Source of the DNA: Anaerolineaceae bacterium UBA5211
GTDB taxonomy: Bacteria > Chloroflexota > Anaerolineae > Anaerolineales > Anaerolineaceae
Direction of reading: 5' to 3'
NCBI GenBank assembly: GCA_002412595.1
Contig: DHVJ01000013.1
Coordinates: forward strand, 26,371-72,730
DNA length: 46,360 bases
Below the pieces are notes generated by a model. The model saw only the letters and a list, made by a program, of their open reading frames with translations, was not told the DNA's origin and did not search any database. The first letter of the stretch is position 1; every line of letters starts with the position of its first letter. This document shows, piece after piece, positions 8,630-18,411 of this stretch. The position numbers and the translations under genes were made by a program.

Positions 8630-8660
8630 AAAAAAGACTGCGAGATTATCGCAGCCTTTG
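8630..8660 (-). terminator. Intrinsic terminator between rpe and rpmB
   Basis: CTGCGA (8638-8643) pairs with TCGCAG (8649-8654) around a 5-nt loop. On the minus strand it is followed by a run of seven T, which suits the end of rpmB. On the plus strand the tail CCTTTGCTTTC is poorer but could still serve rpe. Confidence 0.75.
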
Positions 8661-8686
8661 CTTTCACAAAATGGTTAATAATTACT

Positions 8687-8869
8687 TTACTTGGTTTTGG
8701 AAAGGCTCTTGATGCATTTGGCACATAATACTTTTCGCACCATTACACCATTTTCATACACGGAGACTTTCTGCAGATTCGCTTTGAACTTGCGGTTGGT
8801 CGCGCGCATTGAAAAACTACGATTATGCCCGAAAGTGGTTGTTTTTCCACAATTTTCACACTTTGCCAT
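8687..8869 (-). CDS. rpmB: 50S ribosomal protein L28, zinc-binding type
   Basis: This 60-aa ribosomal large-subunit protein is recognised by AKCENCGKTTTFGHNRSFSMRATNRKFKANLQKV. Cysteine pairs C4-C7 (CENC) and CAKC near the C-terminus give four zinc ligands, so this is the C+ form of L28. The ribosome site AAAGGA lies 6-7 nt before the ATG. It faces away from the Asp23 gene and is convergent with rpe, the same orientation that I recall for rpmB in Bacillus. Confidence 0.97.
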   Translation of the reverse strand: MAKCENCGKTTTFGHNRSFSMRATNRKFKANLQKVSVYENGVMVRKVLCAKCIKSLSKTK

Positions 8870-8981
8870 TGTCTATCCTTTCAATACAAAATCTCTACCT
8901 TGTAAATTACAAAAAAATAGTTTACCATAATCCGTAACGAATAACAAGCTGAATGGTTAACATATAGAAGGTCCAAAACAT

Positions 8982-9338
8982 ATGAGCGAAACGAAAAAAC
9001 ACATGGGTAACATTTCAATTTCATATAATGCCATCGCCACGATTGCTTTTCAATCTACCCTGGAATCGTATGGTGTTGTAGGCCTTGCAACCGAAAATAT
9101 CGCTCGTGGTATTTCACAGATTTTCAGTAAAGCACCCACATCCGGCGTTAATATTCAGTATGACGGTGATATTATCAATATTGATTTATATGTCATCATC
9201 GAATATGGCACACGCATTGCTTCCGTTACTAAAAGTGTAGCGAATAATGTAAAATTCAACGTCGAAAAAATGGTGGGCATCCCCGTGAATGAGGTGAATG
9301 TCCATGTTCGCGGTCTGCGAGTCAGCGACACCGATTGA
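8982..9338 (+). CDS. Asp23/Gls24 family protein (YloU-like)
   Basis: This is a 118-aa cytoplasmic protein of the Asp23 family, recognised by GNISISYNAIATIAFQSTLES at the N-terminus, the central IDLYVIIEYGTRIASVTKSV and the terminal VNEVNVHVRGL. Family members are abundant and membrane-associated in Firmicutes and linked to envelope stress and alkaline shock. The biochemical role is unsettled. It precedes the FakA/YloV gene by 30 bp, and this pairing is very widely conserved, which suggests a joint role in fatty-acid or envelope metabolism. The start ATG 8982 has AAGG upstream. Confidence 0.93.
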   Translation: MSETKKHMGNISISYNAIATIAFQSTLESYGVVGLATENIARGISQIFSKAPTSGVNIQYDGDIINIDLYVIIEYGTRIASVTKSVANNVKFNVEKMVGIPVNEVNVHVRGLRVSDTD

Positions 9339-9368
9339 AATTATTCTTTTGTTCGAGGTATTTAATTA

Positions 9369-11057
9369 ATGTCAGAAGTCCAAACTAAACCACAAACCGT
9401 GGAACAAACAAATATTGAGCCAATCTATTCTGTTGATGGGCAGTCATTAAAACGGGCCTTTTATGCCGCTTTAGTATGGTTGAGAAACCATCAACAGTTG
9501 GTTAATTCCCTGAACGTCTTCCCGGTTCCTGATGGTGACACCGGCACCAATATGTTCCTCACCGTGCAATCCGCATATAGTGAAATTTCCGAGTCAACCG
9601 AAACCAATATCGGTAAAATTGCGCATATGATCTCTCAAGGCGCTCTGATGGGCGCTCGTGGCAATTCCGGTGTGATCCTTTCGCAGTTATTGCGTGGTTT
9701 TGCACGATCATTAGACGATCAGCCTGTTATGGATGCGGATCTATTGGTGCAAGCCATTGGTGAAAGCCGTAATACTGCCTATAAAGGGGTTGTGCGCCCG
9801 GTAGAGGGGACTATTCTGACAGTTGCTAAAGATATGGCCAGGGCGGCAGAAGAAAACCGCCAGGATACCAACGATATCATCACCATCCTTGCTAGAACCC
9901 TGGATGCGGCTGAAGAATCCTTAAAAAACACTCCTAACCTGCTACCTATACTAAAGCAAGCCGGCGTGGTGGATTCCGGCGGTAAGGGGTTGGTCATCAT
10001 TTTGGAAGGCATGTACCGCTATGCCACACACCAATCGGTTGATATCGGCGAAGTCTCCGTTGAACGATCTGCTATTGACCTGGATGCTATGCAATTAAGC
10101 CAGATGCATGAAGAAATTGAACCCGGGCAGGATTTTGAAATTGTGGTGGATTTTCGCCCTGAGGGTGAGCTCAACCTGGAAGAATTTTATGAGGACCTCT
10201 CCCAAATTGGCACTTCCATCCAAGTGGGCGAAGGCGACAATATTTACCGCATGCACATTCACGTCCCTACTGAAAAAAAATATGATCCCATTGAATTGGT
10301 CGGCAAATACGGCGCAGTTCAAAAAGTGTATATCGAAAACCTGCTGGAACAGATGAAACAGGAAAAGAAGGATGAAGACTTTTCCAACGAGGTTGAACAA
10401 GGTCAAATTGCTGTCATTGCCGTTTCACCCGGCAACGGCATTTCTCTGATCTTCAAAAGCCTGGGCGTGGCGCGCATTGTCAGCGGCGGCCAGACCATGA
10501 ATCCTAGTACGCAGGACCTTTTGGATGCCTTTAAAGAATTACCGACTGACAAGATCATCATTTTGCCTAATAATAAAAACATCATCATGGCAGCTGAAGC
10601 CAGCAAGAAACTTTCCGATAAGAAAGTTGAGATCATTCCGACGAAAAATATCCCACAAGGACTGTCTGCCTGTTTGCGACTGAATCCTCAGGGCAATTTT
10701 GAGGAAATTGTAGCCGAAATGAACGATTCACTGGATGAAGTTGAAGCTGGTGAAATTACAACGGCTACGCGTTCCATCGAGTTGAATGGCGTCAACGTTA
10801 AAGAGGGCGAAGTCATCGCTCTACTGAATGAGGAGCTGGTTTCCTCATCCAAGTCGATTGTTAAAGCTTGCGCCCAATTATTGAAAAAAGCTAAAGCAGA
10901 AGATCGTGAGCATGTTACCATCTTCTATGGCAGCAACACCACCATGGGTCAGGTCAAAGAAGTCACCGACTTCATCGAAAAGACCTATCCTGACCATGAA
11001 GTAGAAGTGCACGAAGGCGGCCAACCGCATTACCAATTTATCCTTTCAATCGAATAA
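9369..11057 (+). CDS. fakA: DAK2-domain fatty acid kinase-like protein (FakA/YloV)
   Basis: FakA phosphorylates fatty acids presented by a FakB carrier, giving acyl-phosphate for phospholipid synthesis. The 562-aa protein has the N-terminal DhaL/DAK2 kinase domain (about 27-220). This carries the Mg-ATP motif NVFPVPDGDTGTNM, the nucleotide loop GALMGARGNSGVILSQ and GVVDSGGKGLVI. A linker and a C-terminal YloV/DegV-like region follow (about 320-562; NPSTQDLLDAF, ILPNNKNIIMAA). Length and domain order are those of full FakA. No FakB (DegV) gene occurs in this window, so the carrier must be encoded elsewhere. It is probably co-transcribed with the Asp23-family gene and perhaps recG. Substrate assignment comes from family knowledge. 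Confidence 0.93.
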   Translation: MSEVQTKPQTVEQTNIEPIYSVDGQSLKRAFYAALVWLRNHQQLVNSLNVFPVPDGDTGTNMFLTVQSAYSEISESTETNIGKIAHMISQGALMGARGNSGVILSQLLRGFARSLDDQPVMDADLLVQAIGESRNTAYKGVVRPVEGTILTVAKDMARAAEENRQDTNDIITILARTLDAAEESLKNTPNLLPILKQAGVVDSGGKGLVIILEGMYRYATHQSVDIGEVSVERSAIDLDAMQLSQMHEEIEPGQDFEIVVDFRPEGELNLEEFYEDLSQIGTSIQVGEGDNIYRMHIHVPTEKKYDPIELVGKYGAVQKVYIENLLEQMKQEKKDEDFSNEVEQGQIAVIAVSPGNGISLIFKSLGVARIVSGGQTMNPSTQDLLDAFKELPTDKIIILPNNKNIIMAAEASKKLSDKKVEIIPTKNIPQGLSACLRLNPQGNFEEIVAEMNDSLDEVEAGEITTATRSIELNGVNVKEGEVIALLNEELVSSSKSIVKACAQLLKKAKAEDREHVTIFYGSNTTMGQVKEVTDFIEKTYPDHEVEVHEGGQPHYQFILSIE

Positions 11058-11111
11058 CGCTTGCGACCGATTCGTCGTTCCCGTGGTAACTCACGGTGTA
11101 AAATAAATTAA

Positions 11112-13514
11112 ATGTCTGGTCTTATTAAAACGTTAATCAATATCTTCTCTTTGGAACAGAAGAGAGGTTATTCTAATAATGCTGTGGTTGGTGGACTGGC
11201 AAAATTCATCGGATTCCTTCAATCCAACAGTGATAGCGAAAATCTCAACGACGAAGACCTTAACAGCTTAATTACACTTTTCAACCAATATGCTGAGTTA
11301 TCATTCGAATCCAGGCAAGCAGAAATTGAATGCGCCTTGGCTTGGCTGCAAAATGACCCATCATCTAATCGGCTGCACTTATCCATACCTTCCCCACTTA
11401 TAAATAGCTCGCATGTTCCTGCTTTTATGGGTCAGGATAGGGCTTTTTCCGGTCCGCTGCAGTCCATTCGCGGCATTGGAGAAAGTAATTCCCGTTTATT
11501 TAATAAGCTGGGTATTTTCAGTGTATATGATCTGCTGCGCTTCTTTCCGCGGCGTTACCAGGATTTCAGCCAGCTTAAAACGATCAATCGGCTGGAATAT
11601 GGCGATGAACTGTCTGTTATCGGCACATTAAAGAATGATTTATACACGCGTAACGCTAAAAGCGGTCATTTAAAAATCATTGAAGGAGTTTTGGGTGATA
11701 GTACCGGAACAATCAAGTTAACCTGGTTCAACCAGCCATATCTGTCCAACCAATTAGGCAAAGGTTCATCCATTGTCGTGTCCGGAAAAGTGGATATGTA
11801 TCTGGGCAGATTGGTCATGAACAGCCCGGATTGGGAACCTTTAGACAGCGATCAACTGCACACAAACCGTATCGTACCGCTCTACCCACTGACATCCGGT
11901 CTATCTCAGCGCCAGATCCGCAAGATCATTTATCAAAATCTACCTTTTTGGTCCACCAGAGTACAAGAATACCTACCTGAAAAAATCCTTCAGAATGAAG
12001 AATACCCTTCCATCTCTGAAGCGCTCAATCATATTCACTTTCCGGAGGATGCACAGCAATTAGATCAAACCCGCGCCAGGTTTGCTTTTGAAGAAATATT
12101 CTTCCTGCAATTGGGCGTGCTGGCGCAGAAAGCGCAATGGAGCGGCCAAAATGCCAGGAAGTACTTACTCCCTACAGCAGAAGTCAAAAAAAGCGAGTCA
12201 CATCTGCCTTATAAGCTCACAAATGACCAAAAAAAAGCAATCAAGGAAATTTTGTCAGATTTAGATTCCGGTCATCCAATGAACCGTCTGTTGCAAGGTG
12301 ATGTCGGATCCGGCAAGACCGTTGTGGCGAAATTCGCCATTCAAGCAGTCATTAATCAGAACGCCCAAGCGGCGGTTATGGCACCCACCTCTATCCTGGC
12401 GGAGCAGCATTTTCGCACATTGACACAGCTGCTCTTGCAAGACGAGGTCATCACTGAAGATGAAATTGCGCTGTTGATTGGTTCAACGCCGCAAAAGGAG
12501 CGTCCGGATATACTGGAAAAGCTGGCCGACGGGCGCATCAAGGTGCTGGTCGGCACGCATGCCCTGCTGGAAGACCCGGTCAATTTTAAGGACCTTCAAT
12601 TGGCAGTGATTGATGAGCAGCACCGCTTTGGCGTGGAGCAGCGCACCAGGCTGCATGAGAAAGGCGATAATCCACATCTGCTGGTGATGACAGCCACACC
12701 CATCCCGCGCTCCCTGGCTTTAACAGTCTATGGCGATTTGGATGTGACCACCATTAGTGAAATGCCGGCTGGCCGGCGGCCCGTTGAAACGCGTTTGCTG
12801 CATCCCAATCAACGCCAGGAAGCCTACCAGCTTATCCGTGAGCAGGTCGCGGGTGGTTACCAGGCCTTTATTGTTTACCCCCTGGTAGAATCCGATGAAG
12901 AGAACGATGAAGATTATCGCGCGGCAGTGAATGAAAAAAAGCGGCTGGCCAAAGAAGTCTTCCCCGACCTGAAAATCGGATTAATGCACGGCAGACTCAA
13001 ACCAGCTGAAAAAGAAAAAGTCATGTTGGATTTACGTAAAGGCAAATATCAGCTACTGGTTTCGACTACAGTAATTGAAGTAGGTGTGGATATTCCCCGC
13101 GCAACAGTGGTATTAATTGAAGGCGCCAATCACTTTGGTTTAGCCCAGCTGCATCAAATCCGCGGCCGGGTTGGGCGCAATATGGACCAATCTTACTGCC
13201 TGCTGATACCGGAAAATGAAACCGAGCTTGAAAATGAACGTCTGGCTGTGATGGTTAAAACCAATGACGGTTTCAAATTGGCCGAATTTGATCTGGACCA
13301 GCGCGGACCGGGCGAATTCATCGGCACACGCCAATCCGGTTATGCCGGTTTACGTTTTTCCAGTATTATGGATACACGTTTGGTTGAGAAATGCCGCAAA
13401 TATGCCCAAGATATCTTCGCGGACGACCCCAGCCTGTCAAAACCGGAGCACCAATTATTAATTGGGCAGTTGAAATACTGCTGGCCTGATATACAATTTA
13501 ACTTAAATAACTGA
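11112..13514 (+). CDS. recG: ATP-dependent DNA helicase RecG
   Basis: RecG remodels stalled replication forks and branch-migrates Holliday junctions. The 800-aa protein has an N-terminal extension of about 115 residues, as in Thermotoga-type RecG. The wedge/OB domain follows (from SIRGIGESNSRLFNKLGIFSV; OB fold about 175-260). Two RecA-like helicase lobes come next: Walker A GDVGSGKT, motif II DEQH, motif III TATPIPRS, and motif VI QIRGRVGRN with the TRG-region FDLDQRGPGEFIGTRQSG after it. All helicase motifs are intact. The start ATG 11112 has only a weak upstream ribosome site. The intergenic 54 bp contains a small CCGTG/CACGG hairpin without a T-run. It lies between fakA and coaD, a neighbourhood shared with other phyla. 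Confidence 0.97.
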   Translation: MSGLIKTLINIFSLEQKRGYSNNAVVGGLAKFIGFLQSNSDSENLNDEDLNSLITLFNQYAELSFESRQAEIECALAWLQNDPSSNRLHLSIPSPLINSSHVPAFMGQDRAFSGPLQSIRGIGESNSRLFNKLGIFSVYDLLRFFPRRYQDFSQLKTINRLEYGDELSVIGTLKNDLYTRNAKSGHLKIIEGVLGDSTGTIKLTWFNQPYLSNQLGKGSSIVVSGKVDMYLGRLVMNSPDWEPLDSDQLHTNRIVPLYPLTSGLSQRQIRKIIYQNLPFWSTRVQEYLPEKILQNEEYPSISEALNHIHFPEDAQQLDQTRARFAFEEIFFLQLGVLAQKAQWSGQNARKYLLPTAEVKKSESHLPYKLTNDQKKAIKEILSDLDSGHPMNRLLQGDVGSGKTVVAKFAIQAVINQNAQAAVMAPTSILAEQHFRTLTQLLLQDEVITEDEIALLIGSTPQKERPDILEKLADGRIKVLVGTHALLEDPVNFKDLQLAVIDEQHRFGVEQRTRLHEKGDNPHLLVMTATPIPRSLALTVYGDLDVTTISEMPAGRRPVETRLLHPNQRQEAYQLIREQVAGGYQAFIVYPLVESDEENDEDYRAAVNEKKRLAKEVFPDLKIGLMHGRLKPAEKEKVMLDLRKGKYQLLVSTTVIEVGVDIPRATVVLIEGANHFGLAQLHQIRGRVGRNMDQSYCLLIPENETELENERLAVMVKTNDGFKLAEFDLDQRGPGEFIGTRQSGYAGLRFSSIMDTRLVEKCRKYAQDIFADDPSLSKPEHQLLIGQLKYCWPDIQFNLNN

Positions 13515-13528
13515 AGGATAATTAAATA

Positions 13529-14041
13529 ATGGTACGAGCTGTTTTTCCCGGGACATTTGATCCCATTCACTACGGTCACATTGATATTGCTACGCGGGCA
13601 ACCAAGATTTTCGACGAGTTGATTATTGCGGTTTACGACCGCCCGCTGAAAAATTTGTTATTTTCCCCCGAAGAAAGAATTGCATTGACCAAGGAAAGTT
13701 TCAAAGATAACAGCCAAATAAAAGTCTTGGGATATAACAACCTGACAGTGGAATTCTGCCGTGAAATGGACGCTGATGTGATCGTGCGCGGTTTACGCGT
13801 TTTCTCAGATTTTGAGCACGAATTTCGCATGGCCCTGGCTAACCACCGCCTGGCCAAGGAGATTGAAGTTGTCGCGCTGATTACCAGCGAAGAACATACT
13901 TTTCTATCTTCAACAACCGTGCGAGAAATCGCATCACTGCATGGCGATATTTCCACCATGGTACCGGATCATGTCAACCGGGCCCTCACCCGCCGCATGA
14001 AAGAGGTCGGTGATTATCAATTTACATCGCTTCAGGATTAA
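13529..14041 (+). CDS. coaD: Phosphopantetheine adenylyltransferase
   Basis: CoaD transfers AMP from ATP to 4'-phosphopantetheine, the penultimate step of coenzyme A synthesis. The 170-aa protein has the nucleotidyltransferase motif PGTFDPIHYGH (His14, His17), the substrate loop YDRPLKNLLFSPEER, RGLRVFSDFEHEFRMALANH, and the C-terminal ATP-binding LSSTTVREIA. Length and motifs are standard, although residues 8-17 read HYGH where many species have TNGH. It begins 14 bp after recG and is followed by the SepIVA-like gene after 37 bp. Confidence 0.97.
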   Translation: MVRAVFPGTFDPIHYGHIDIATRATKIFDELIIAVYDRPLKNLLFSPEERIALTKESFKDNSQIKVLGYNNLTVEFCREMDADVIVRGLRVFSDFEHEFRMALANHRLAKEIEVVALITSEEHTFLSSTTVREIASLHGDISTMVPDHVNRALTRRMKEVGDYQFTSLQD

Positions 14042-14078
14042 CGGTTTCGCATGTAAAATATAGAAATCAGGAAATAAT

Positions 14079-14594
14079 ATGGATATTTTGCATTTAGTTG
14101 ACCGATTGGAAGAATTGTTCAATGAGAGCAGCCCCGTGCCGTTGACTCATAAGGTCATGGTGGACGAGGAGCGTATGCTGGATTTGATCGATCAAATGCG
14201 TCTGGCCATACCGGATGAGATTAAAAAGGCGCAGCAAATCATCAACCAGCGCGACCGCATCATTGCCCAAGCGCATGAAGAAGCTAACCGTACAATTGAG
14301 CTTTCCAAGGAACAAAGCCAAAAGCTGGTTGATCGCGACGAAATCGTAGAGAAAGCCAACCATCGAGCCGAAGAAATCAAACGCCAGGCTCAGGAAGAAA
14401 CCAAGCAAATTAAGAAAGAAGCCGATTTCTATGCCATCGATTCACTGGAACATTTGGAAATTGAGCTTAGCAAAATTCTGGCCCAGGTTCGCAATGGCAT
14501 CCAAACGCTAAAATATGACAACCAGCAAGAAAATGCGCGTTCTTCCGAACAAGCTGCGAACTCACAGCCGGTTAAGGATATAACGCAATCCTGA
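14079..14594 (+). CDS. Coiled-coil protein, SepIVA/DivIVA-like
   Basis: The 171-aa protein begins with a globular segment (about 1-60: LVDRLEELF, VPLTHKVMVDEERMLDLIDQMRLAIPDEIKKAQ). This strongly resembles the start of actinobacterial SepIVA, including the VP(M/L)T and LIDxxxxAIPxE patterns. A continuous charged coiled coil follows to about residue 130, then a polar tail. In mycobacteria, SepIVA is a DivIVA-domain protein of septation and its gene also sits right after coaD. That shared position supports homology and suggests a role in division or envelope organisation. The last 23 bp overlap the 3' end of the convergent lon2 gene. The similarity is from memory, not from an alignment search. 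Confidence 0.88.
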   Translation: MDILHLVDRLEELFNESSPVPLTHKVMVDEERMLDLIDQMRLAIPDEIKKAQQIINQRDRIIAQAHEEANRTIELSKEQSQKLVDRDEIVEKANHRAEEIKRQAQEETKQIKKEADFYAIDSLEHLEIELSKILAQVRNGIQTLKYDNQQENARSSEQAANSQPVKDITQS

Positions 14595-16998
14595 TCACTT
14601 CATCCATAGTATTAACTTTGATGATCTTGATCTCGTCCCGCACTTTCTTCGGAATTTCCACCAGGTCTTTTTCATTCTTTTTCGGAATAATCATCTTCTT
14701 TAAACCGGCGCGGTGCGCTGCATAGATTTTCTCCCTCAAACCGCCCACCTGCAATACGCGCCCGCGCAATGTCAATTCACCGGTCATGCCTACATCCATG
14801 TGGACTTTGCGCCTTGTCAGGGCGGAAATTAATGCTAGACAGATCGTAATACCTGCGCTGGGACCATCTTTTTGGATGGCACCTTCAGGTATATGTAGAT
14901 GAATATCCCATTTTTCAAAATCTTCCGGATCTAACTCAAAAGATTCTGCCCGCGATTTCACATAAGACAGCGCTGCTTGAGCGGACTCCTGCATCACTTC
15001 GCCAATCTTTCCAGTGATCTGCAAGTTCCCTTTTCCTTCCATCACCAGCACTTCCACCGGCATGATCTCGCCGCCGTTTTCCGTCCAGGCTAAGGCTGTG
15101 CAGACGCCAATTTCATCTTTCACATCTGCTTCAAAAGCAAAGAATTGCTGCGGTCCGGAATATTTTTCAATATCGCCGCTTTCAATTCGGGCATGAATAG
15201 CCTTCCCCTGGGACTTGTTTTTAGCGATTTTACGCAATATCTTGGCAATTTCCCGTTCCAGGTTGCGCACTCCGGCCTCGTATGTATAATCACGAATAAC
15301 GCGGATCAACGCATCATCGTCGAATGTAATTTCTTCATCCTTAACCCCATTTTCCAGCATCTGGCGGGGAATTAAAAACTCTTTAGATATTTTGATTTTT
15401 TCTTCTTCCAGATAACCAGGGAACTCGATGATTTCCATGCGGTCCAGCAATGCCGGCGGGATCGTATCGGTATTGTTGGCAGTGGTGATAAACATGACTT
15501 TGGATAAATCGTATGGAATTTCCATGTAATGATCTGAGAAAGCGTTGTTTTGCTCCTGATCCAGCACCTCAAACAGCGCTGCCGACGGATCACCGCGGTA
15601 ATCATCGCCCATTTTATCAATTTCATCCAGCATAAAGACCGGGTTGATACTGCCGGAACGTTTCATGGTCTGGATAATACGTCCAGGCAACGCGCCGATG
15701 TATGTGCGGCGATGGCCACGTATCTCGGCTTCGTCGCGGATGCCGCCTAGTGAAATACGCACAAAACTGCGCCCGAGCGCTTCCGCCATGGATTTACCCA
15801 GCGAGGTTTTTCCGGTTCCGGGAGGTCCCAGGAAACACAGCACCGGCTGGCGCGAATCATCACCGGCCAGGTTTTTCACCGCAATGTATTCCAATAGCCT
15901 TTCTTTTTGTTTTTCAAGGCCAAAGTGATTTTTATTTAATACTTTGGTGGCATGGCGCACATTCAGGTTGTCTTCAGTTTCGTTGATCCATGGAACCGCG
16001 AATAGCCAATCCAGATAATTTCGGATGATACTGGTCTCAGGAGACATAGCCGGGCTCAATGAGAGCTTTTTGACTTCACTGTCAACAACTTCCCGAACTG
16101 AATCGGGAAGCTCTACATCTTCCATTTTGCGGTTATATTCCTGAATTTCCTGATCCCAGATGTCCCCTTCACCCAGCTCCAGTTGGATTGCTTTCACCTG
16201 TTCGCGCAGGTAGAATTCGCGCTGGCTGCGATCCACTTCACTCTGCACGCGGGTTTGGATTTCATCCTCAATGTGCAGCACATCCAGTTCATCCGCCAGC
16301 AGATGATTCACGTAAATCAAACGATCATAAACATTGATTTTCTTGATGATCTGCTTCCGTTGAGCATTGATCGGCGAGATAGCCGTGGCGATCATGTCCG
16401 CCAGCCAGCCCGGATCAGTGATGTTCATGGAAAAGAAATGGGCTTCATCCGGAATCGAGCGGTCATACTGGACGACTTGTTCAAACAAAGAACGCGTAGT
16501 TTTAACCAAGCCTTTCAGGGCATTGTCAATTTCATAATTGGAATCGTCAATCAAGCGTGCCTTAACCAGGTAATAAGGCTCTTCCTGTAGAATATCGACA
16601 ATATGGATGCGGTTGCGCCCCTGCATCAAAGCGGAGTAATTCTTGTCTGGCAGTTCAAGCACAGTCCCAACAGCCACTTCTAAGCCCAGGTCATCAAAAC
16701 TTGCTAAATTTTGAAGCTCCTCCCCTTCTTCTGCACCATCTGCTGGTATTAGTGTGATAACTGTTTCACTCTCTTTTTGTGCCGCTAAAATAGCATCCAG
16801 ATTTCTGCCTTTAGTGAGAAATATGGGGGTGACCATATGTGGAAGGACTACGACATCTTCCAACACTATCGCCGGCCGAATGAAATATCCGTTTTGGTCA
16901 GTATGCGCATTTTCAATCTGGTAAATTTCATCTGTTCGCTGATAGAGCGAAGCATTAAAGTCATCGGGGGCAAACATATCTGATTCGGATTTTCTCAT
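14572..16998 (-). CDS. lon: ATP-dependent Lon protease (second paralogue)
   Basis: A full-length Lon of 808 aa. The LonN domain starts near residue 40 (IRPAIVLEDVVVLPHMVTPIFL). Walker A is GPPGTGKT at 391-398, Walker B FMLDEIDK, and the protease dyad is Ser714 (KDGPSAG) and Lys757 (GGLREK). Start choice: ATG 16998 forms an ATGA overlap with the folC stop and has GAGGAAGAA just upstream. An in-frame ATG nine codons earlier (17025) would lie deeper inside folC and is less likely. It differs clearly from the lon at 3684-6221 (DVVVLPHMVTP against GLVVYPQTAVP), so the two are old paralogues, not a recent copy. folC-lon2 form an operon. The 3' end overlaps the SepIVA-like gene by 23 bp. Confidence 0.96.
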   Translation of the reverse strand: MRKSESDMFAPDDFNASLYQRTDEIYQIENAHTDQNGYFIRPAIVLEDVVVLPHMVTPIFLTKGRNLDAILAAQKESETVITLIPADGAEEGEELQNLASFDDLGLEVAVGTVLELPDKNYSALMQGRNRIHIVDILQEEPYYLVKARLIDDSNYEIDNALKGLVKTTRSLFEQVVQYDRSIPDEAHFFSMNITDPGWLADMIATAISPINAQRKQIIKKINVYDRLIYVNHLLADELDVLHIEDEIQTRVQSEVDRSQREFYLREQVKAIQLELGEGDIWDQEIQEYNRKMEDVELPDSVREVVDSEVKKLSLSPAMSPETSIIRNYLDWLFAVPWINETEDNLNVRHATKVLNKNHFGLEKQKERLLEYIAVKNLAGDDSRQPVLCFLGPPGTGKTSLGKSMAEALGRSFVRISLGGIRDEAEIRGHRRTYIGALPGRIIQTMKRSGSINPVFMLDEIDKMGDDYRGDPSAALFEVLDQEQNNAFSDHYMEIPYDLSKVMFITTANNTDTIPPALLDRMEIIEFPGYLEEEKIKISKEFLIPRQMLENGVKDEEITFDDDALIRVIRDYTYEAGVRNLEREIAKILRKIAKNKSQGKAIHARIESGDIEKYSGPQQFFAFEADVKDEIGVCTALAWTENGGEIMPVEVLVMEGKGNLQITGKIGEVMQESAQAALSYVKSRAESFELDPEDFEKWDIHLHIPEGAIQKDGPSAGITICLALISALTRRKVHMDVGMTGELTLRGRVLQVGGLREKIYAAHRAGLKKMIIPKKNEKDLVEIPKKVRDEIKIIKVNTMDEVIRIALYP

Positions 16999-18350
16999 TT
17001 CTTCCTCGCCAATTGGGTTTCCCAAACATTTTTAACCGCTCCGGCGATAAAAATACTGCCGGCAGCCAGAATGACGCTTTGGTCATTATAGTCATGAAGC
17101 GCCTGGGATATGGCATCTTCAACAGAACTTGTGATGCGGTAATTCATATTCAATTTTTCAGCTTTAACAGCAATGATTTCCCCTTCCAGCGCTCGTGGAT
17201 GTAACGCTTTTGTGATGATCAATTCGTCAATAGATGAATTGATTCTTCCCAACATTAATTCTACTTCCTTATCTTCAGAAGCACCGAAAATAAGGATTTT
17301 CTTTTTGTCCGGAAGGTATTTATCGATAGTATTCTTTAACTTTAGGAAGGAATCACGGTTATGGGCACCATCTACAATAATTAAAGGTTCCCGGCTGATG
17401 ACTTCCATACGGCCAGGCCAATTAATATTCATGAAACCTGCTTTGATTTGCTCTTCTGGCAGATTAAAGTCTTTTTCTTTTAGGATTTGCACAGCAACAT
17501 AAGCAGTACGCGCATTCTCCAGTTGGTGATCGCCAATCAGAGGCATGAAGAATTCCGCGCTGGGTTGATCCAATTTCAACGCATTACCTTTCACAGGTAT
17601 GAAACGGAAAGATTGTCCATCCAGGGAATGTTTACCAGGTTGGATTTGGAAAATTAATTCGCTTTGCAGTGCAGCGGAGCCTTTCTCTTTAGCTACTGCC
17701 AAAATTGTTGCCTCGGCTGATTTTTTCTGCGGAGAAATTACCACCGGAAGACCGGGTTTGATAATGCCGGCTTTTTCGCTTGCAATTTTAGATAGCGTTG
17801 AACCCAACACTTTCATATGGTCGTGAGAAATGGATGTGATTACTGAAAGCAGCGGAGAAACCACGTTGGTGGCGTCTAAACGGCCGCCCATGCCCACTTC
17901 AATAACCGCGGAATCCACTTTTTGCTGCCTTAAGAAGATAAATGCCATGCCCGTGATGATTTCAAAAGTGGTCAGTTCTTCAACCAGAGGTACAACAGGT
18001 TTGACGGTTTCCACTAAATCGACCAATTCTTGATTGCTGATTAGCTGGTCCCCAACACGGATGCGCTCATTAAAGACAAGCACATGCGGGGAAGAATAGA
18101 ATCCGGTTTTATAACCTGCGCTGGTCAAGATGCTGGTCAGCATGGCACTGGTTGAACCTTTTCCCTTTGTACCCGCCACGTGAATTACTTTATAATCGTC
18201 TTGTGGATTGCCAAGCAGCTGCATAAAAGCAGCCATACGGGACAAATTAAATTTCTCGGCAGAATAACGCAAATTTCTGGTTAGACTGTAGTCGATAAAA
18301 GAATAAAGGTAATCTAATGCTTGCTGGTAGTTTTCATCAATATTTTGCAT
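16995..18350 (-). CDS. folC: Folylpolyglutamate synthase / dihydrofolate synthase
   Basis: FolC adds glutamate to dihydropteroate and to folates using ATP. The 451-aa Mur-ligase-like protein has P-loop VAGTKGKGSTSAML (from about residue 58), the following GFYSSPHV and ERIRV motifs, SHDHMKVLG for the magnesium/carbamylated-lysine region, KAGIIKPGLP, and NWPGRMEV...DGAHNRDS for the C-terminal domain. All family blocks are intact. Its stop overlaps the lon2 start as ATGA, which indicates translational coupling. The gene is divergent from the DUF503 gene across 61 bp, which contains TAGAAT (18375-18380) as a possible plus-strand -10 box. Confidence 0.96.
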   Translation of the reverse strand: MQNIDENYQQALDYLYSFIDYSLTRNLRYSAEKFNLSRMAAFMQLLGNPQDDYKVIHVAGTKGKGSTSAMLTSILTSAGYKTGFYSSPHVLVFNERIRVGDQLISNQELVDLVETVKPVVPLVEELTTFEIITGMAFIFLRQQKVDSAVIEVGMGGRLDATNVVSPLLSVITSISHDHMKVLGSTLSKIASEKAGIIKPGLPVVISPQKKSAEATILAVAKEKGSAALQSELIFQIQPGKHSLDGQSFRFIPVKGNALKLDQPSAEFFMPLIGDHQLENARTAYVAVQILKEKDFNLPEEQIKAGFMNINWPGRMEVISREPLIIVDGAHNRDSFLKLKNTIDKYLPDKKKILIFGASEDKEVELMLGRINSSIDELIITKALHPRALEGEIIAVKAEKLNMNYRITSSVEDAISQALHDYNDQSVILAAGSIFIAGAVKNVWETQLARKK

Positions 18351-18411
18351 GCAGAACTCGTTGTAAAAGTATTGTAGAATTTTACTCTACTGGCACCGAA
18401 TTGGATATCGG